Made by a program: the position numbers and the translations under genes
In this document: in pieces, positions 43,657 to 51,773 of the stretch
How the letters are laid out: each line of letters starts with the position of its first letter
How positions within the stretch are numbered: the stretch's first letter is position 1
Source of the DNA: Cryobacterium sp. BB307
Lineage (GTDB): Bacteria; Actinomycetota; Actinomycetes; Actinomycetales; Microbacteriaceae
Reading direction: 5' to 3'
NCBI RefSeq assembly: GCF_012274275.1
Contig: NZ_JAANZA010000003.1
Coordinates: 358,472-422,471 of the forward strand
Length of the DNA: 64,000 bases
Notes under the pieces: generated by a model
Database searches by the model: none
What the model was told of the DNA's origin: nothing
What the model saw: the letters and a program-made list of their open reading frames with translations, nothing else

Positions 43657-44697
43657 TCAGCCGGGCATCACCATGACGGACTTGATGTTCCGTCCCGACT
43701 CCATGTGCTCGAACGCCTGCTCCCAGTCCTCGAGGTCGTACACCCCGCCCAGCACCGTCGCGGTGTCCAGGCGACCGGTGGAGAACAGTTCGAGCACGCG
43801 CTCCCAGGTGGTCCAGGTGTGCGAGAACGAGCCGTAGAGGGTGACCGCCTTGGCGACGAGCGGGTCGAGGCTGAAGCCCAGCGGCTGCGGGCCCCATCCG
43901 ATCTTCACGATCGAACCAAGCGGGCGCACCAGCTCGAGGCCCTGCTTCAGCGCCGCGCTCACCCCGGTCGCGTCGACCACCAGGTCGGCACCGAGACCGT
44001 CGCCGACGCTCCGGATGACGTCGGCCGGATCTTCCGTGGTGATGTCGACGGTGATGTCGGCGCCGAGCAGCTTCGCCTTCGCGAGCCGCTCCTTGTCGAC
44101 CGGGGTGCCGAGCACGATCGTGGTGCCCGCTCCCCTGAGCTTGGCCATCTGCAGCGACAGCGCGCCGATCGCGCCGATGCCCTGGATGACGACGACATCG
44201 CCCGGGTTGACTGGCGCACGCTCGACGAGCGCGTTGTAGGCGACAGCGAACGGCTCGGTCATCGCGGCCTGCTCGAACGTGACGTTGTCCGGGATGCGGT
44301 GCAGCACGCGCGGCTCCGCCTGCAGCAGCTGGCCGAACGCGCCGTCGCGGATCGCGCCGTAGCCCTGCCGCTTCGGGCACAGGTTGTAGCGGCCCGTGCG
44401 GCACAGCGCGCACGTGCCGCAGATGGACGCCGCGGTCTCGCACACGACACGGTCGCCGACCGCCCAGCCCTCGACGTCGTCGGCGACGGCCGCGATGACG
44501 CCGGCCGTCTCGTGCCCGAGCACGACGGGAAGCCGGGTCTCCCAGCTCTGCTTGTTCCGCCACATGTGGATGTCGGAACCGCACACTCCCACCGCGCGCG
44601 CCGCGATCAGCACCGTGCCGGGTGCCAACTGCGGCTCGGGGACCTCCCTCACCTCGACGTCGCCATCCGCTTCGCCGAACTTGACGAGCGCCTTCAC
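43657..44697 (-). CDS. Zinc-dependent medium-chain dehydrogenase (sorbitol/idonate DH-like)
   Basis: A 346-residue MDR: catalytic zinc Cys in GVCGSDIHMW, GHETAG, structural zinc site CGTCALCRTGRYNLC, and nucleotide loop GIGAIGALS. The nearest functional types are L-idonate 5-, sorbitol and threonine dehydrogenases, which oxidise a secondary hydroxyl next to a chain end. GTG 44697 overlaps the isomerase stop (GTGA). Together with the SDR and gluconokinase it is reminiscent of an idonate-gluconate route. Confidence 0.88.
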   Translation of the reverse strand: MKALVKFGEADGDVEVREVPEPQLAPGTVLIAARAVGVCGSDIHMWRNKQSWETRLPVVLGHETAGVIAAVADDVEGWAVGDRVVCETAASICGTCALCRTGRYNLCPKRQGYGAIRDGAFGQLLQAEPRVLHRIPDNVTFEQAAMTEPFAVAYNALVERAPVNPGDVVVIQGIGAIGALSLQMAKLRGAGTTIVLGTPVDKERLAKAKLLGADITVDITTEDPADVIRSVGDGLGADLVVDATGVSAALKQGLELVRPLGSIVKIGWGPQPLGFSLDPLVAKAVTLYGSFSHTWTTWERVLELFSTGRLDTATVLGGVYDLEDWEQAFEHMESGRNIKSVMVMPG

Positions 44698-45689
44698 GCG
44701 CCCGCCTCCCGCTGCTTGGTGAGCGCCGGCTGGGCGAGGCTGGGCAGTCCCGCCGCGGCGCGTGCCCGCTCGTGGTTCTCGACGCGCACCGCGGTCGAGC
44801 CGCCGAAGTAGCGCTCGCGCGCCTCGCGCAGGTACTCGACCGACTCGAGCATCTCGCCCATACCGTTGACGCCGTCCTCGATGCTGATCCAGCCGTCGTA
44901 GCCGGCACCGCTGAGGGTCGTGAAGATGCGGTCGTAGTCGTTGAGGCCCTTGCCGATCACGCCGTGCTGCAGCAGCGGCGAGTAGCCGATGGTGCCGTCG
45001 CTCTGACGCAGGTCGTCGAGCGAGCCGCCTGGCGCGAGGGAACGGTCGGATGCCTGCATAGTCACGACCCGGTCGATGACCAGGTCGAGGAAGTCGGCCG
45101 AGTCGTCGCCGGCGACGATCGCGTTGGACGGGTCGTACTGCACGCCGAAGTGCACGCGGTCGTCGATACGGTTCACCAGCTCGAGGAAGACCTCCTTCTT
45201 CTGCGCGAACTCGGGGTACTTCCAGTGGCCGTCCTTGTAGTGGTTCTCGATCGCGAGGGTGATGTCGAGTTCGCGCGCGAGCGGCAGCAGCGACTCGATC
45301 GCCTCGGTCACCCAGTCCAGTCCCTGCTCGAGCGAGACCTCCGGATGGCGCTGGCCGGACAGCACGCGCGTGCTCGCGCCGGGCCCTCCCAGCCGCGAGG
45401 TGATGCGGATCATCTCGGCCTCGCGGTCCAGCTCGGCCTTGCGCACCTCGGGGTCGGGGTTGGTGAAGTCGGGCGATGCGCACAGCATCGGCATCTCGAA
45501 GCCGGCCGCCGCCAAGTCGTCGCCGACGCGGTCGACGAAATCGTCGCCGGTCTCCCAGAACATGCCCGAGTAGAGTTCGAGACCGTCGGCGGGCAGCACG
45601 CGCGCCTTCTCGATCCACTCGAACACGGTCATGGTGCGCTTGACCGCGATTGCGTCAAGGTCACCCTTCGGGAAGACACTGATCCTCAT
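44694..45689 (-). CDS. TIM-barrel sugar phosphate isomerase/epimerase
   Basis: A 331-residue AP_endonuc_2-type barrel; relatives include D-tagatose 3-epimerase, L-xylulose-5-P 3-epimerase (UlaE) and hydroxypyruvate isomerase. Metal-site residues appear in TLAIENHY (Glu), FGVQYDPSNA (Asp), a following GxxLxxH-like region and WISIEDG (Glu). Somewhat longer than the ~280-residue norm. ATG 45689 is chosen over an in-frame start at 45707. First gene of a minus-strand pair, divergent from the Ldh gene. Confidence 0.82.
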   Translation of the reverse strand: MRISVFPKGDLDAIAVKRTMTVFEWIEKARVLPADGLELYSGMFWETGDDFVDRVGDDLAAAGFEMPMLCASPDFTNPDPEVRKAELDREAEMIRITSRLGGPGASTRVLSGQRHPEVSLEQGLDWVTEAIESLLPLARELDITLAIENHYKDGHWKYPEFAQKKEVFLELVNRIDDRVHFGVQYDPSNAIVAGDDSADFLDLVIDRVVTMQASDRSLAPGGSLDDLRQSDGTIGYSPLLQHGVIGKGLNDYDRIFTTLSGAGYDGWISIEDGVNGMGEMLESVEYLREARERYFGGSTAVRVENHERARAAAGLPSLAQPALTKQREAGA

Positions 45690-45725
45690 TGAAATACCCC
45701 GTTTCACAAGCCGCGCTTGCGCGCT

Positions 45726-45752
45726 GTACGAGATAAGTATGACGTATAGGAT
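45726..45752. promoter_or_regulatory. Divergent promoter/operator region with direct GTAYGA repeats
   Basis: GTACGA (45726-45731) and GTATGA (45737-45742) are exactly 11 bases apart; GTATAG follows and TAGGAT (45747-45752) could be a plus-strand -10. It sits in the 129-base gap between the divergent isomerase and Ldh genes. Confidence 0.3.
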
Positions 45753-45818
45753 TAATGCCGTGCATCACGCGAATGGCGGCGATGCGCATCGGCGCAGACG
45801 AGAAGGGCTGAGCGGCCA

Positions 45819-46856
45819 ATGGTGATCGACGCGAGCGAACTCGAACAATGGGCGACTCGGCTGCTCGAGCAGTGGGGCTATGCACCGGCGGATGCCGCGT
45901 ACCTCGCCGGCTCCCTCGTTGACGCCAACACCCGCGGGGTGGACTCCCACGGTGTCGTGCGACTGCCGGCCTACGAGCGCCGGATCACCGCGAAGCTCGT
46001 CGACCCGACCGCGACACCCGAGGTCACGGTCAACGGCGCCATCGCGGTGGTCAACGCGAACGGCACCGCGGGACAGCTCGCCGCGCGCGCCGCAGTGGAC
46101 GCGCTGCTCGAGACGACCGAGACATCCGGCGTCGGCACCGCCGTCGTGCATGGCAGCGCCCACTTCGGCACCGCCGGCTACTACGCCCGCTCGCTCGCGG
46201 CGCACGGGAGGGTCGCGCTCGTCGTATCGAACTCGGAGCCGGCGGTTGTGCCGTTCGGCGGCCGGGACGCGCTGCTCGGCACCAACCCGTTCGCCTTCGC
46301 GGCGCCGACCACCGGCGACCCGATCAGCCTCGACATGGCGACCAGCACGAGCGCGATGGGCAAGGTGCTCATCGCCCAGGCCACAGGCGCGCCGATCCCG
46401 GATACCTGGGGCGTCGACTCGACCGGAACGCCAACCACCGACCCGAACGCCATCCGGGCGCTGCTGCCGGCCGGCGGGCCGAAGGGGTACGGGCTCGGCT
46501 TCCTCATCGAGATCCTCGCCGGCGTGCTGAGCGGTGCCGCGATCGCGCACGGCATCGGCAACATGTACCAGGACTTCAGCAAGCCGCAGGATGTCGGGCA
46601 CTTCATGTTCGCCATCGACATCAAGCGCATCATGCCGCTCGACGTGTTCACCGAGCGGATGCGAGAGCTCATCGACGCAGCGCATGGCACCGCTGCCGCC
46701 GAGGGCCACAGCGAGGTGCTGGTCCCCGGTGAGCCGGAGGAGCGCACGCGCCGCGCACGGCTGAGCGATGGGATCCCGCTTGCCGACGAGACCGTGACCG
46801 AGCTGACCGAGCTCGGCCGCACCTACAACACCGATTTCCCCGGAGCCGCAGCATGA
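45819..46856 (+). CDS. Ldh-family (malate/L-lactate, diketogulonate reductase) oxidoreductase
   Basis: A 345-residue protein of the Ldh_2 family (YiaK, YbiC, ComC), a fold distinct from Rossmann dehydrogenases. The active-site block VDSHGVVRLP and the GPKGYGLGFLIEILAGVLSG segment are intact. YiaK reduces 2,3-diketo-L-gulonate; others act on malate, lactate or ureidoglycolate. ATG 45819 or GTG 45822 could be the start; AGAAGGG is 11 bases away. Overlaps the next gene by ATGA. Confidence 0.85.
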   Translation: MVIDASELEQWATRLLEQWGYAPADAAYLAGSLVDANTRGVDSHGVVRLPAYERRITAKLVDPTATPEVTVNGAIAVVNANGTAGQLAARAAVDALLETTETSGVGTAVVHGSAHFGTAGYYARSLAAHGRVALVVSNSEPAVVPFGGRDALLGTNPFAFAAPTTGDPISLDMATSTSAMGKVLIAQATGAPIPDTWGVDSTGTPTTDPNAIRALLPAGGPKGYGLGFLIEILAGVLSGAAIAHGIGNMYQDFSKPQDVGHFMFAIDIKRIMPLDVFTERMRELIDAAHGTAAAEGHSEVLVPGEPEERTRRARLSDGIPLADETVTELTELGRTYNTDFPGAAA

Positions 46857-47791
46857 AGGTCCTCCTGCCCACCTCGCTCGAACTGACGTTGGACGCCGAC
46901 GGCGTCGAGCCGGTGCTCTACGACCCCAGCCTGCCGGTGCCAGCAGAGCACGAGGACGCCGAGGTGCTGGTCGTGTGGGGCAACCCCGACGACCAGCTGC
47001 GCGATGCGGCAGCGCGGCTTCAGTCGGTGCGGCTCGTCCAGACTCTCGCAGCCGGGCCGGATGCCGTGGTCGCCGCCGGATTCGTCGACGCCGCGCACAT
47101 CGCATCCGGGCGCTCGCTGCATGACAGGCCGGTGACTGAGCACGCGCTCGCGCTCGTGCTGGCCGCTGCGCGCCAGTTGCACACTCTGGTGCGGGCGCAG
47201 CTGGGGCACCGCTGGGCCTCCGAGCTCGGTGGGATGCAGCCGGAGAAGAACCCGGACGTGTTCACGACATTGCGTGACGCCAACGTGCTGATCTGGGGCT
47301 TCGGCGGGATCGCGCGCACGCTCGCGCCGCTGCTCACCGCGCTCGGCGCGAACGTCACGGGAGTCGCGACGAGCGCACGCGAGGACTCCGGCTTCCGGGT
47401 GATCGCGGTGGATGACATCGAGTCCGAGCTGCCGACGGCCGACGTGCTGCTGATGATCCTGCCGTCGGTCGCATCCACCCGGCACGCGCTGAGCGCGGAG
47501 CGGATCGCCCTGATGTCGAAGCACGCCTGGCTCGTCAACGTTGGCCGCGGCTCGACAGTCGACGAGGATGCCCTGATCGACGCGCTGGCCGCGCGCCGCA
47601 TCGGCGGTGCCGCCCTTGATGTCACGAGCGTGGAGCCGCTGCCGCCGAGCTCGAGGCTCTGGGACCTGCCCAACGCGATCATCACGCCGCACGCCGCGGG
47701 CGGGCGACCGCTCGGCGCCAGCGCCCTGATCAGCGAGAACATCGCGGCGATCGCGGCCGGGAGCGCGCCGCGCAACCTCGTCGAGCGCTAG
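46853..47791 (+). CDS. D-isomer-specific 2-hydroxyacid dehydrogenase
   Basis: A 312-residue member of the phosphoglycerate/hydroxypyruvate dehydrogenase family. The NAD loop is WGFGGIARTLAP (a GxGxxG variant, Gly-Phe-Gly-Gly-Ile-Ala), the catalytic Arg lies in NVGRGSTVDEDAL, Glu in the EPLP segment and His in ITPHAAG. The cofactor loop lacks the third canonical glycine. Probably interconverts a 2-oxo acid and a D-2-hydroxy acid within the island. Overlaps the Ldh gene by four bases. Confidence 0.85.
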   Translation: MKVLLPTSLELTLDADGVEPVLYDPSLPVPAEHEDAEVLVVWGNPDDQLRDAAARLQSVRLVQTLAAGPDAVVAAGFVDAAHIASGRSLHDRPVTEHALALVLAAARQLHTLVRAQLGHRWASELGGMQPEKNPDVFTTLRDANVLIWGFGGIARTLAPLLTALGANVTGVATSAREDSGFRVIAVDDIESELPTADVLLMILPSVASTRHALSAERIALMSKHAWLVNVGRGSTVDEDALIDALAARRIGGAALDVTSVEPLPPSSRLWDLPNAIITPHAAGGRPLGASALISENIAAIAAGSAPRNLVER

Positions 47792-47844
47792 ACAAGCCGC
47801 ATCCGTCAGTCGAGTCTTCTCTTCGCGAAAAACTAAGGAGAACC

Positions 47845-48582
47845 GTGTCAACGTCGATCCGCGACATCACCCGCGAGACCCTCGAGCGCCCGCTCGTGCA
47901 GATCTCGCTCGACCTCACCAACAACGATGAGGCGCTGCGCACCGCCGCGATCGCCGTCGAGGCCGGCGCCGACTGGATCGAGGTGGGCACGCCGCTGGTG
48001 CTCGCGGAGGGGCTGCACTCGGTGCGGGCGCTGCGGAAGGAGTTCCCGGACCACCCGATCATCGTCGACCTGAAGACCATGGACGGCGGCTACCTGGAAG
48101 CCGAGATGATGGGCGACGCGGGCGCGGACGCGGTCATCGTCATGGGGCGCGCGCACGATGCGACTATCGCGCGCGTGATCGAGGCGGGCGAGCAGTTCGG
48201 GATGCTCGTCATGGGCGACGACCTGGGCGCACCCGATCGGGTCGCCGAGTGCGCGCGGCTCGAGCAGCTTGGTGTCGGGATGGTCATCCACCACATCGGC
48301 TACGACCACCGCGGGATGCACCCCGAGCTCGGCCTGACTCCGCTCACCGACCTGCCGGCGATCGTGGCAGCCACCACAGTCCCCGTGCAGGCGGTCGGCG
48401 GCTTGAGCATCGATCAGGCGGTCAGCTGCCCGGAGATCGGGGCGCCCATCGTCGTGTTCGGCGCGCCGCTCGCGATCGACGGCGAATCATTCAGCGCGGC
48501 GAGCGGCGACCTGCTCGGTGTGCTCACCGAGGCCTGCGCGCGCGTGCACGCCGCGCCGATCGTGTACCCGGCGACAAGCTGA
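47845..48582 (+). CDS. OMPDC-superfamily decarboxylase/aldolase (KGPDC/HPS type)
   Basis: A 245-residue (beta-alpha)8 protein of the orotidine 5'-phosphate decarboxylase suprafamily. The defining DxKxxD motif is Asp75-Leu-Lys77-Thr-Met-Asp80, followed by GGYLEAEMMGDAGADAVIVMG as in 3-keto-L-gulonate-6-P decarboxylases and hexulose-6-P synthases rather than true OMP decarboxylase. No 6-phospho-3-hexuloisomerase is adjacent, so sugar-acid phosphate decarboxylation is favoured. GTG 47845 with AAGGAG. Last gene of a three-gene plus-strand operon. Confidence 0.85.
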   Translation: MSTSIRDITRETLERPLVQISLDLTNNDEALRTAAIAVEAGADWIEVGTPLVLAEGLHSVRALRKEFPDHPIIVDLKTMDGGYLEAEMMGDAGADAVIVMGRAHDATIARVIEAGEQFGMLVMGDDLGAPDRVAECARLEQLGVGMVIHHIGYDHRGMHPELGLTPLTDLPAIVAATTVPVQAVGGLSIDQAVSCPEIGAPIVVFGAPLAIDGESFSAASGDLLGVLTEACARVHAAPIVYPATS

Positions 48583-48586
48583 CCGA

Positions 48587-48660
48587 ATTCGAGGAGCAAC
48601 TACTCCCCCGTCGACGAAAGATCCTTGAAACCGCGTCGGCAGAACCATTCCTCCTCGAAT
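48587..48660. other. Long-range inverted repeat between convergent genes
   Basis: ATTCGAGGAG (48587-48596) and its perfect complement (48651-48660) flank 54 bases in the 101-base gap between the decarboxylase and coiled-coil genes. It might fold as a terminator, but the loop is long. Confidence 0.35.
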
Positions 48661-48683
48661 CGCGTCGCGGCTGCCCGCTGTTC

Positions 48684-50105
48684 TCAGCCGAAGAAGTCGC
48701 CGAAGTCGCCGAGGTCGCCCAGCCCGTCGAGCAGGCCGCCGATGGCCAGGCCGCCGAGAACGCCGCCGATCACTCCGGAACCACTGGAGCCGTAGCCACG
48801 CGGGGCGCCATAGCCATAGCCCCCGTACTGGGCCGCCTGCATGTGCTCAAGGTCGGCTCGGGCGATGGCTGCGGCCTCCGCCGCCAGGGCGGCCGCGCGG
48901 CGGGCACGCCTGATCGCGGGCTCAGGCTCCCGCTCTGTCGGAAGCTCAGCGAGTTCACGCTCCGCCTCGGCGAGACGGGTTCGGGCATCCGGACCCACCG
49001 GTGCCCCGTAGTCCAGCACGAGCCCGCGCGCCGCGGCGATCTGTCGTTCGGCGTCATCCATCGCGGTGACGAGCTGCGCACGCAACCGCTCACGCCGATC
49101 CGCCTGCTGGGTGTGCTCCGCAACCGCATCGTCCAGCGCGGTGTTCGCCTGGCGGATGGCCGAGAGCGCGCCCACCGGATCGCGGAGCGAGCCGGGTGCC
49201 GGCAGGCTCGCCAACGCGCGCTCGAGGCGCTCGATCGCCGGATCGATGGTGGCGCGCCGCGTCGCTTCAGGCAGCTGCCGGGCCGCGGCCAGTTCGGCGT
49301 TCGACTCGGCGACCATCGCGGCGAGGGCAGCCTCGGCCTTGATCGCTTCGACCTCGAAACTGTCGACGGCGTCGACCAGCGCCTCGGCGCGCTGCGTCGA
49401 CTCGGCAGCCGCCCGCAGCGCCGCTGAAGCCTCGGAGCCGCGGGACGCGGTCAGGCGGGCATCCGCCACCTCGGTGCTGCGCTGGGCGAACTCGAGCAGT
49501 TGCTCGGCCTGATCCGCGTTTGCCGCGATCGGGTCGAGCGCGCCCGCTGAGTACCGCTCGGCGAGGCTCGCGAGGGTTGCCCGGGCGGACGGCAGCGACT
49601 GCCGGATGCGTTCGACCTCCGCCCGCACGCGGTCGATCTCGGACGGGACCCTGTGCGCTTCCGCACGGCGGGCGGCGAACGCGTCGGACTGCTCTCTCAG
49701 CGAGGATTCCGCCGACTGGCACAGGGAGATGATCCGCTCGTTCCAGTCCCGCCGCTGCTCGTCGGTGTCCGGCACGTGATCGCTCAGGCGCTGGTTCAAC
49801 TGGAACGCCTCGCTCAAGCGCTGCTTGGCGCGCTGCAGCGCCGCCCCGAATTCGGCGGCAGCGGCATCGCCGAACTCGGCAATCGCGAAACCCAGGTCGT
49901 CGCTGGCCAGGCGGACACGCTCGTCGGCACGCACGAGCGCGGACCCCGCCCGCTGTTCCAGTTCCGCCAGCTGCCCGGCGACCTGACGCTCCTGCTCGAT
50001 CCGCTGCTGGTTTCTGCGGGCACGCGAGCGGAGCACCGCGACGGTGATGGTGATCCCGACGGCCAGCGGCGCCGCAATGACCAGGAGCAGCACGACCAGA
50101 TCCAT
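48684..50105 (-). CDS. Membrane-anchored coiled-coil protein with glycine-rich tail
   Basis: A 473-residue protein of unknown function. One N-terminal helix (about 4-25) is followed by long Ala/Glu/Arg-rich alpha-helical coiled coil (about 30-410), then a Tyr/Gly/Ser-rich stretch and a hydrophobic Gly/Leu/Asp/Phe tail. The coil plus GG-rich tail resembles the C-terminal half of actinobacterial TPM-domain proteins, but the TPM domain is absent. ATG 50105 has TAGGAT six bases upstream and no Shine-Dalgarno. Divergent from gnd. Confidence 0.7.
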   Translation of the reverse strand: MDLVVLLLVIAAPLAVGITITVAVLRSRARRNQQRIEQERQVAGQLAELEQRAGSALVRADERVRLASDDLGFAIAEFGDAAAAEFGAALQRAKQRLSEAFQLNQRLSDHVPDTDEQRRDWNERIISLCQSAESSLREQSDAFAARRAEAHRVPSEIDRVRAEVERIRQSLPSARATLASLAERYSAGALDPIAANADQAEQLLEFAQRSTEVADARLTASRGSEASAALRAAAESTQRAEALVDAVDSFEVEAIKAEAALAAMVAESNAELAAARQLPEATRRATIDPAIERLERALASLPAPGSLRDPVGALSAIRQANTALDDAVAEHTQQADRRERLRAQLVTAMDDAERQIAAARGLVLDYGAPVGPDARTRLAEAERELAELPTEREPEPAIRRARRAAALAAEAAAIARADLEHMQAAQYGGYGYGAPRGYGSSGSGVIGGVLGGLAIGGLLDGLGDLGDFGDFFG

Positions 50106-50111
50106 GGAGCG

Positions 50112-50117
50112 ATCCTA
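50112..50117 (-). promoter_or_regulatory. Candidate -10 box (TAGGAT), leaderless coiled-coil gene
   Basis: TAGGAT ends six bases before ATG 50105; no Shine-Dalgarno. Confidence 0.5.
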
Positions 50118-50217
50118 GCCAGCCAGCATCCGCGGACCACCCGGTCGCAAGGCTCGCGCGATGTAGCACCCACTCGCGCCCTACTAGCCTTGAGGAGAGA
50201 CCGATCAGGGAGCGAGC

Positions 50218-51660
50218 ATGGACAACACGGGCAAGGCAAACATCGGCGTCGTCGGCTTGGCGGTGATGGGCTCCAATCTTGCCCGCAACCTCGCCAGTCG
50301 CGAGGGCAACACGGTCGCGATCTACAACCGTTCACCGCAGAAGACCCGCGAACTGGCGTCCCAGCATCCGGAAGCCGGGTTCGTGCCCAGCGAGACGATC
50401 GAGGAGTTCGCGGCGTCGCTGAGCCGCCCGCGAACCGCGATCATCATGGTCAAGGCCGGGGAGCCGACGGATGCCGTGATCGACCAGTTGGCCGCGGTGT
50501 TCGAGCCCGGCGACATCATCGTCGACGGCGGCAACGCGCTGTTCACCGACACCATCCGGCGCGAGAAGGCCATCACCGAGACCGGGCTGCACTTCGTGGG
50601 CGCCGGGATCTCCGGCGGCGAGGAGGGCGCGCTGACCGGGCCGAGCATCATGCCGGGCGGGTCAGCCGAGTCGTACCGCACGCTCGGACCGATCCTGGAG
50701 TCGATCGCCGCGCGCGTCGACGGCGTGCCGTGTGTGACGCACGTCGGCACTGATGGCGCAGGGCACTTCGTGAAGATGATCCACAACGGCATCGAATACG
50801 CCGACATGCAGCTGATCGCCGAGGCCTACGACCTGCTGCGCCACGTCGCGGGTCACTCCCCCGCGGCGATCGCCGACATCTTCGCCGAGTGGAACAAGGG
50901 CCCGCTGGAGTCGTACCTGATCGAGATCACCGCCGAAGTGCTGCGCCAGGTGGATGCCCGCACCGGCAAGCCGTTCATCGACGTCGTGCTCGACGAGGCC
51001 GGGTCCAAGGGCACCGGCGTGTGGACCGTGCAGAACGCGCTCGACCTGGGTATTCCGGTCGGCGGGATCGCGGAGGCGGTGTTCGCGCGCGCGGTGTCCA
51101 GCCATCCGGAGCAGCGCAAGGCGGTGCAGGCGAAGGTCGACGCCCGCCCGGAGACTGCTGTCGTCGGGCACACCTTCGAGGAGGATGTGCAGGCCGCGCT
51201 GTACGCGTCGAAGATCGTCGCGTACGCGCAGGGCTTCGACGCGATCCTCGCTGGTGCCGAGAAGTACGGCTGGGAGATCGACCCCGGCGCGATCGCGACG
51301 ATCTGGCGTGGTGGGTGCATCATCCGGGCGCAGTTCCTGAACCGCATCGTTGACGCGTACGCCGCGAACCCGGATGCGCCGACCCTGCTCGCCGACGACT
51401 ACTTCATGCAGGCGATCAAGGACGGCGAGGTCGCCTGGCGGCGCGTGGTGTCGACCGCTGCGCTGTCGGGGGTGCCGGTGCCCGGGTTCGGGTCTGCGCT
51501 GGCGTACTTCGACTCGCTCGCGTCCGAGCGGCTGCCCGCCGCGCTGGTGCAGGGGCAGCGGGACTTCTTCGGCGCCCACACCTACAAGCGCGTCGACATG
51601 CCGGGGACGTTCCACACGCTGTGGAGCGGCGACCGCACCGAGGAGCAGCTCGAGGAGTAG
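50218..51660 (+). CDS. gnd: 6-phosphogluconate dehydrogenase (decarboxylating)
   Basis: A 480-residue enzyme of the long, NADP-type GndA class that oxidatively decarboxylates 6-phosphogluconate to ribulose 5-phosphate. GVVGLAVMGSNLARN binds the cofactor; VGAGISGGEEGAL, HFVKMIHNGIEYADMQ and the DEAGSKGTG segment form the catalytic site. ATG 50218 has AGGGAG upstream. Its position near gluconokinase and the sugar-acid island makes functional coupling plausible, although gnd is also housekeeping. Confidence 0.96.
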   Translation: MDNTGKANIGVVGLAVMGSNLARNLASREGNTVAIYNRSPQKTRELASQHPEAGFVPSETIEEFAASLSRPRTAIIMVKAGEPTDAVIDQLAAVFEPGDIIVDGGNALFTDTIRREKAITETGLHFVGAGISGGEEGALTGPSIMPGGSAESYRTLGPILESIAARVDGVPCVTHVGTDGAGHFVKMIHNGIEYADMQLIAEAYDLLRHVAGHSPAAIADIFAEWNKGPLESYLIEITAEVLRQVDARTGKPFIDVVLDEAGSKGTGVWTVQNALDLGIPVGGIAEAVFARAVSSHPEQRKAVQAKVDARPETAVVGHTFEEDVQAALYASKIVAYAQGFDAILAGAEKYGWEIDPGAIATIWRGGCIIRAQFLNRIVDAYAANPDAPTLLADDYFMQAIKDGEVAWRRVVSTAALSGVPVPGFGSALAYFDSLASERLPAALVQGQRDFFGAHTYKRVDMPGTFHTLWSGDRTEEQLEE

Positions 51661-51669
51661 CGCCAGCAT

Positions 51670-51730
51670 CCCGAGGGGTCACATAGCGCCCTTCACTGCG
51701 GCACGAAGGGCAGTCCTCGACCCTTCAGGG
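51670..51730. repeat. Nested palindrome, family A copy 3
   Basis: Begins CCCGAGGGGTC and contains GCCCTTC (51688-51694) paired with GAAGGGC (51705-51711) in a perfect 7-bp inner hairpin; the right outer arm GACCCTTCAGGG is mismatched. It abuts repeat copy 2 of the TCTCGACAGG family in the gap between convergent gnd and the CoA-transferase gene. Confidence 0.7.
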
Positions 51731-51751
51731 TCTCGACAGGCTCGACCACCG
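51731..51751 (+). repeat. Dispersed repeat TCTCGACAGGCTCGA..., copy 2
   Basis: Matches 19978-19998 at 20 of 21 positions (C for T at position 16). It directly follows the family A palindrome, so the two repeats form a composite block here. Confidence 0.7.
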
Positions 51752-51773
51752 GGGCGCGACCACCGAGGACGGG

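Noticed and set aside
47845..48582. Pyrimidine-pathway orotidine 5'-phosphate decarboxylase (pyrF)
   Set aside because: The sequence after DxKxxD and the catabolic context fit the KGPDC/HPS branch; no pyrimidine genes are near.
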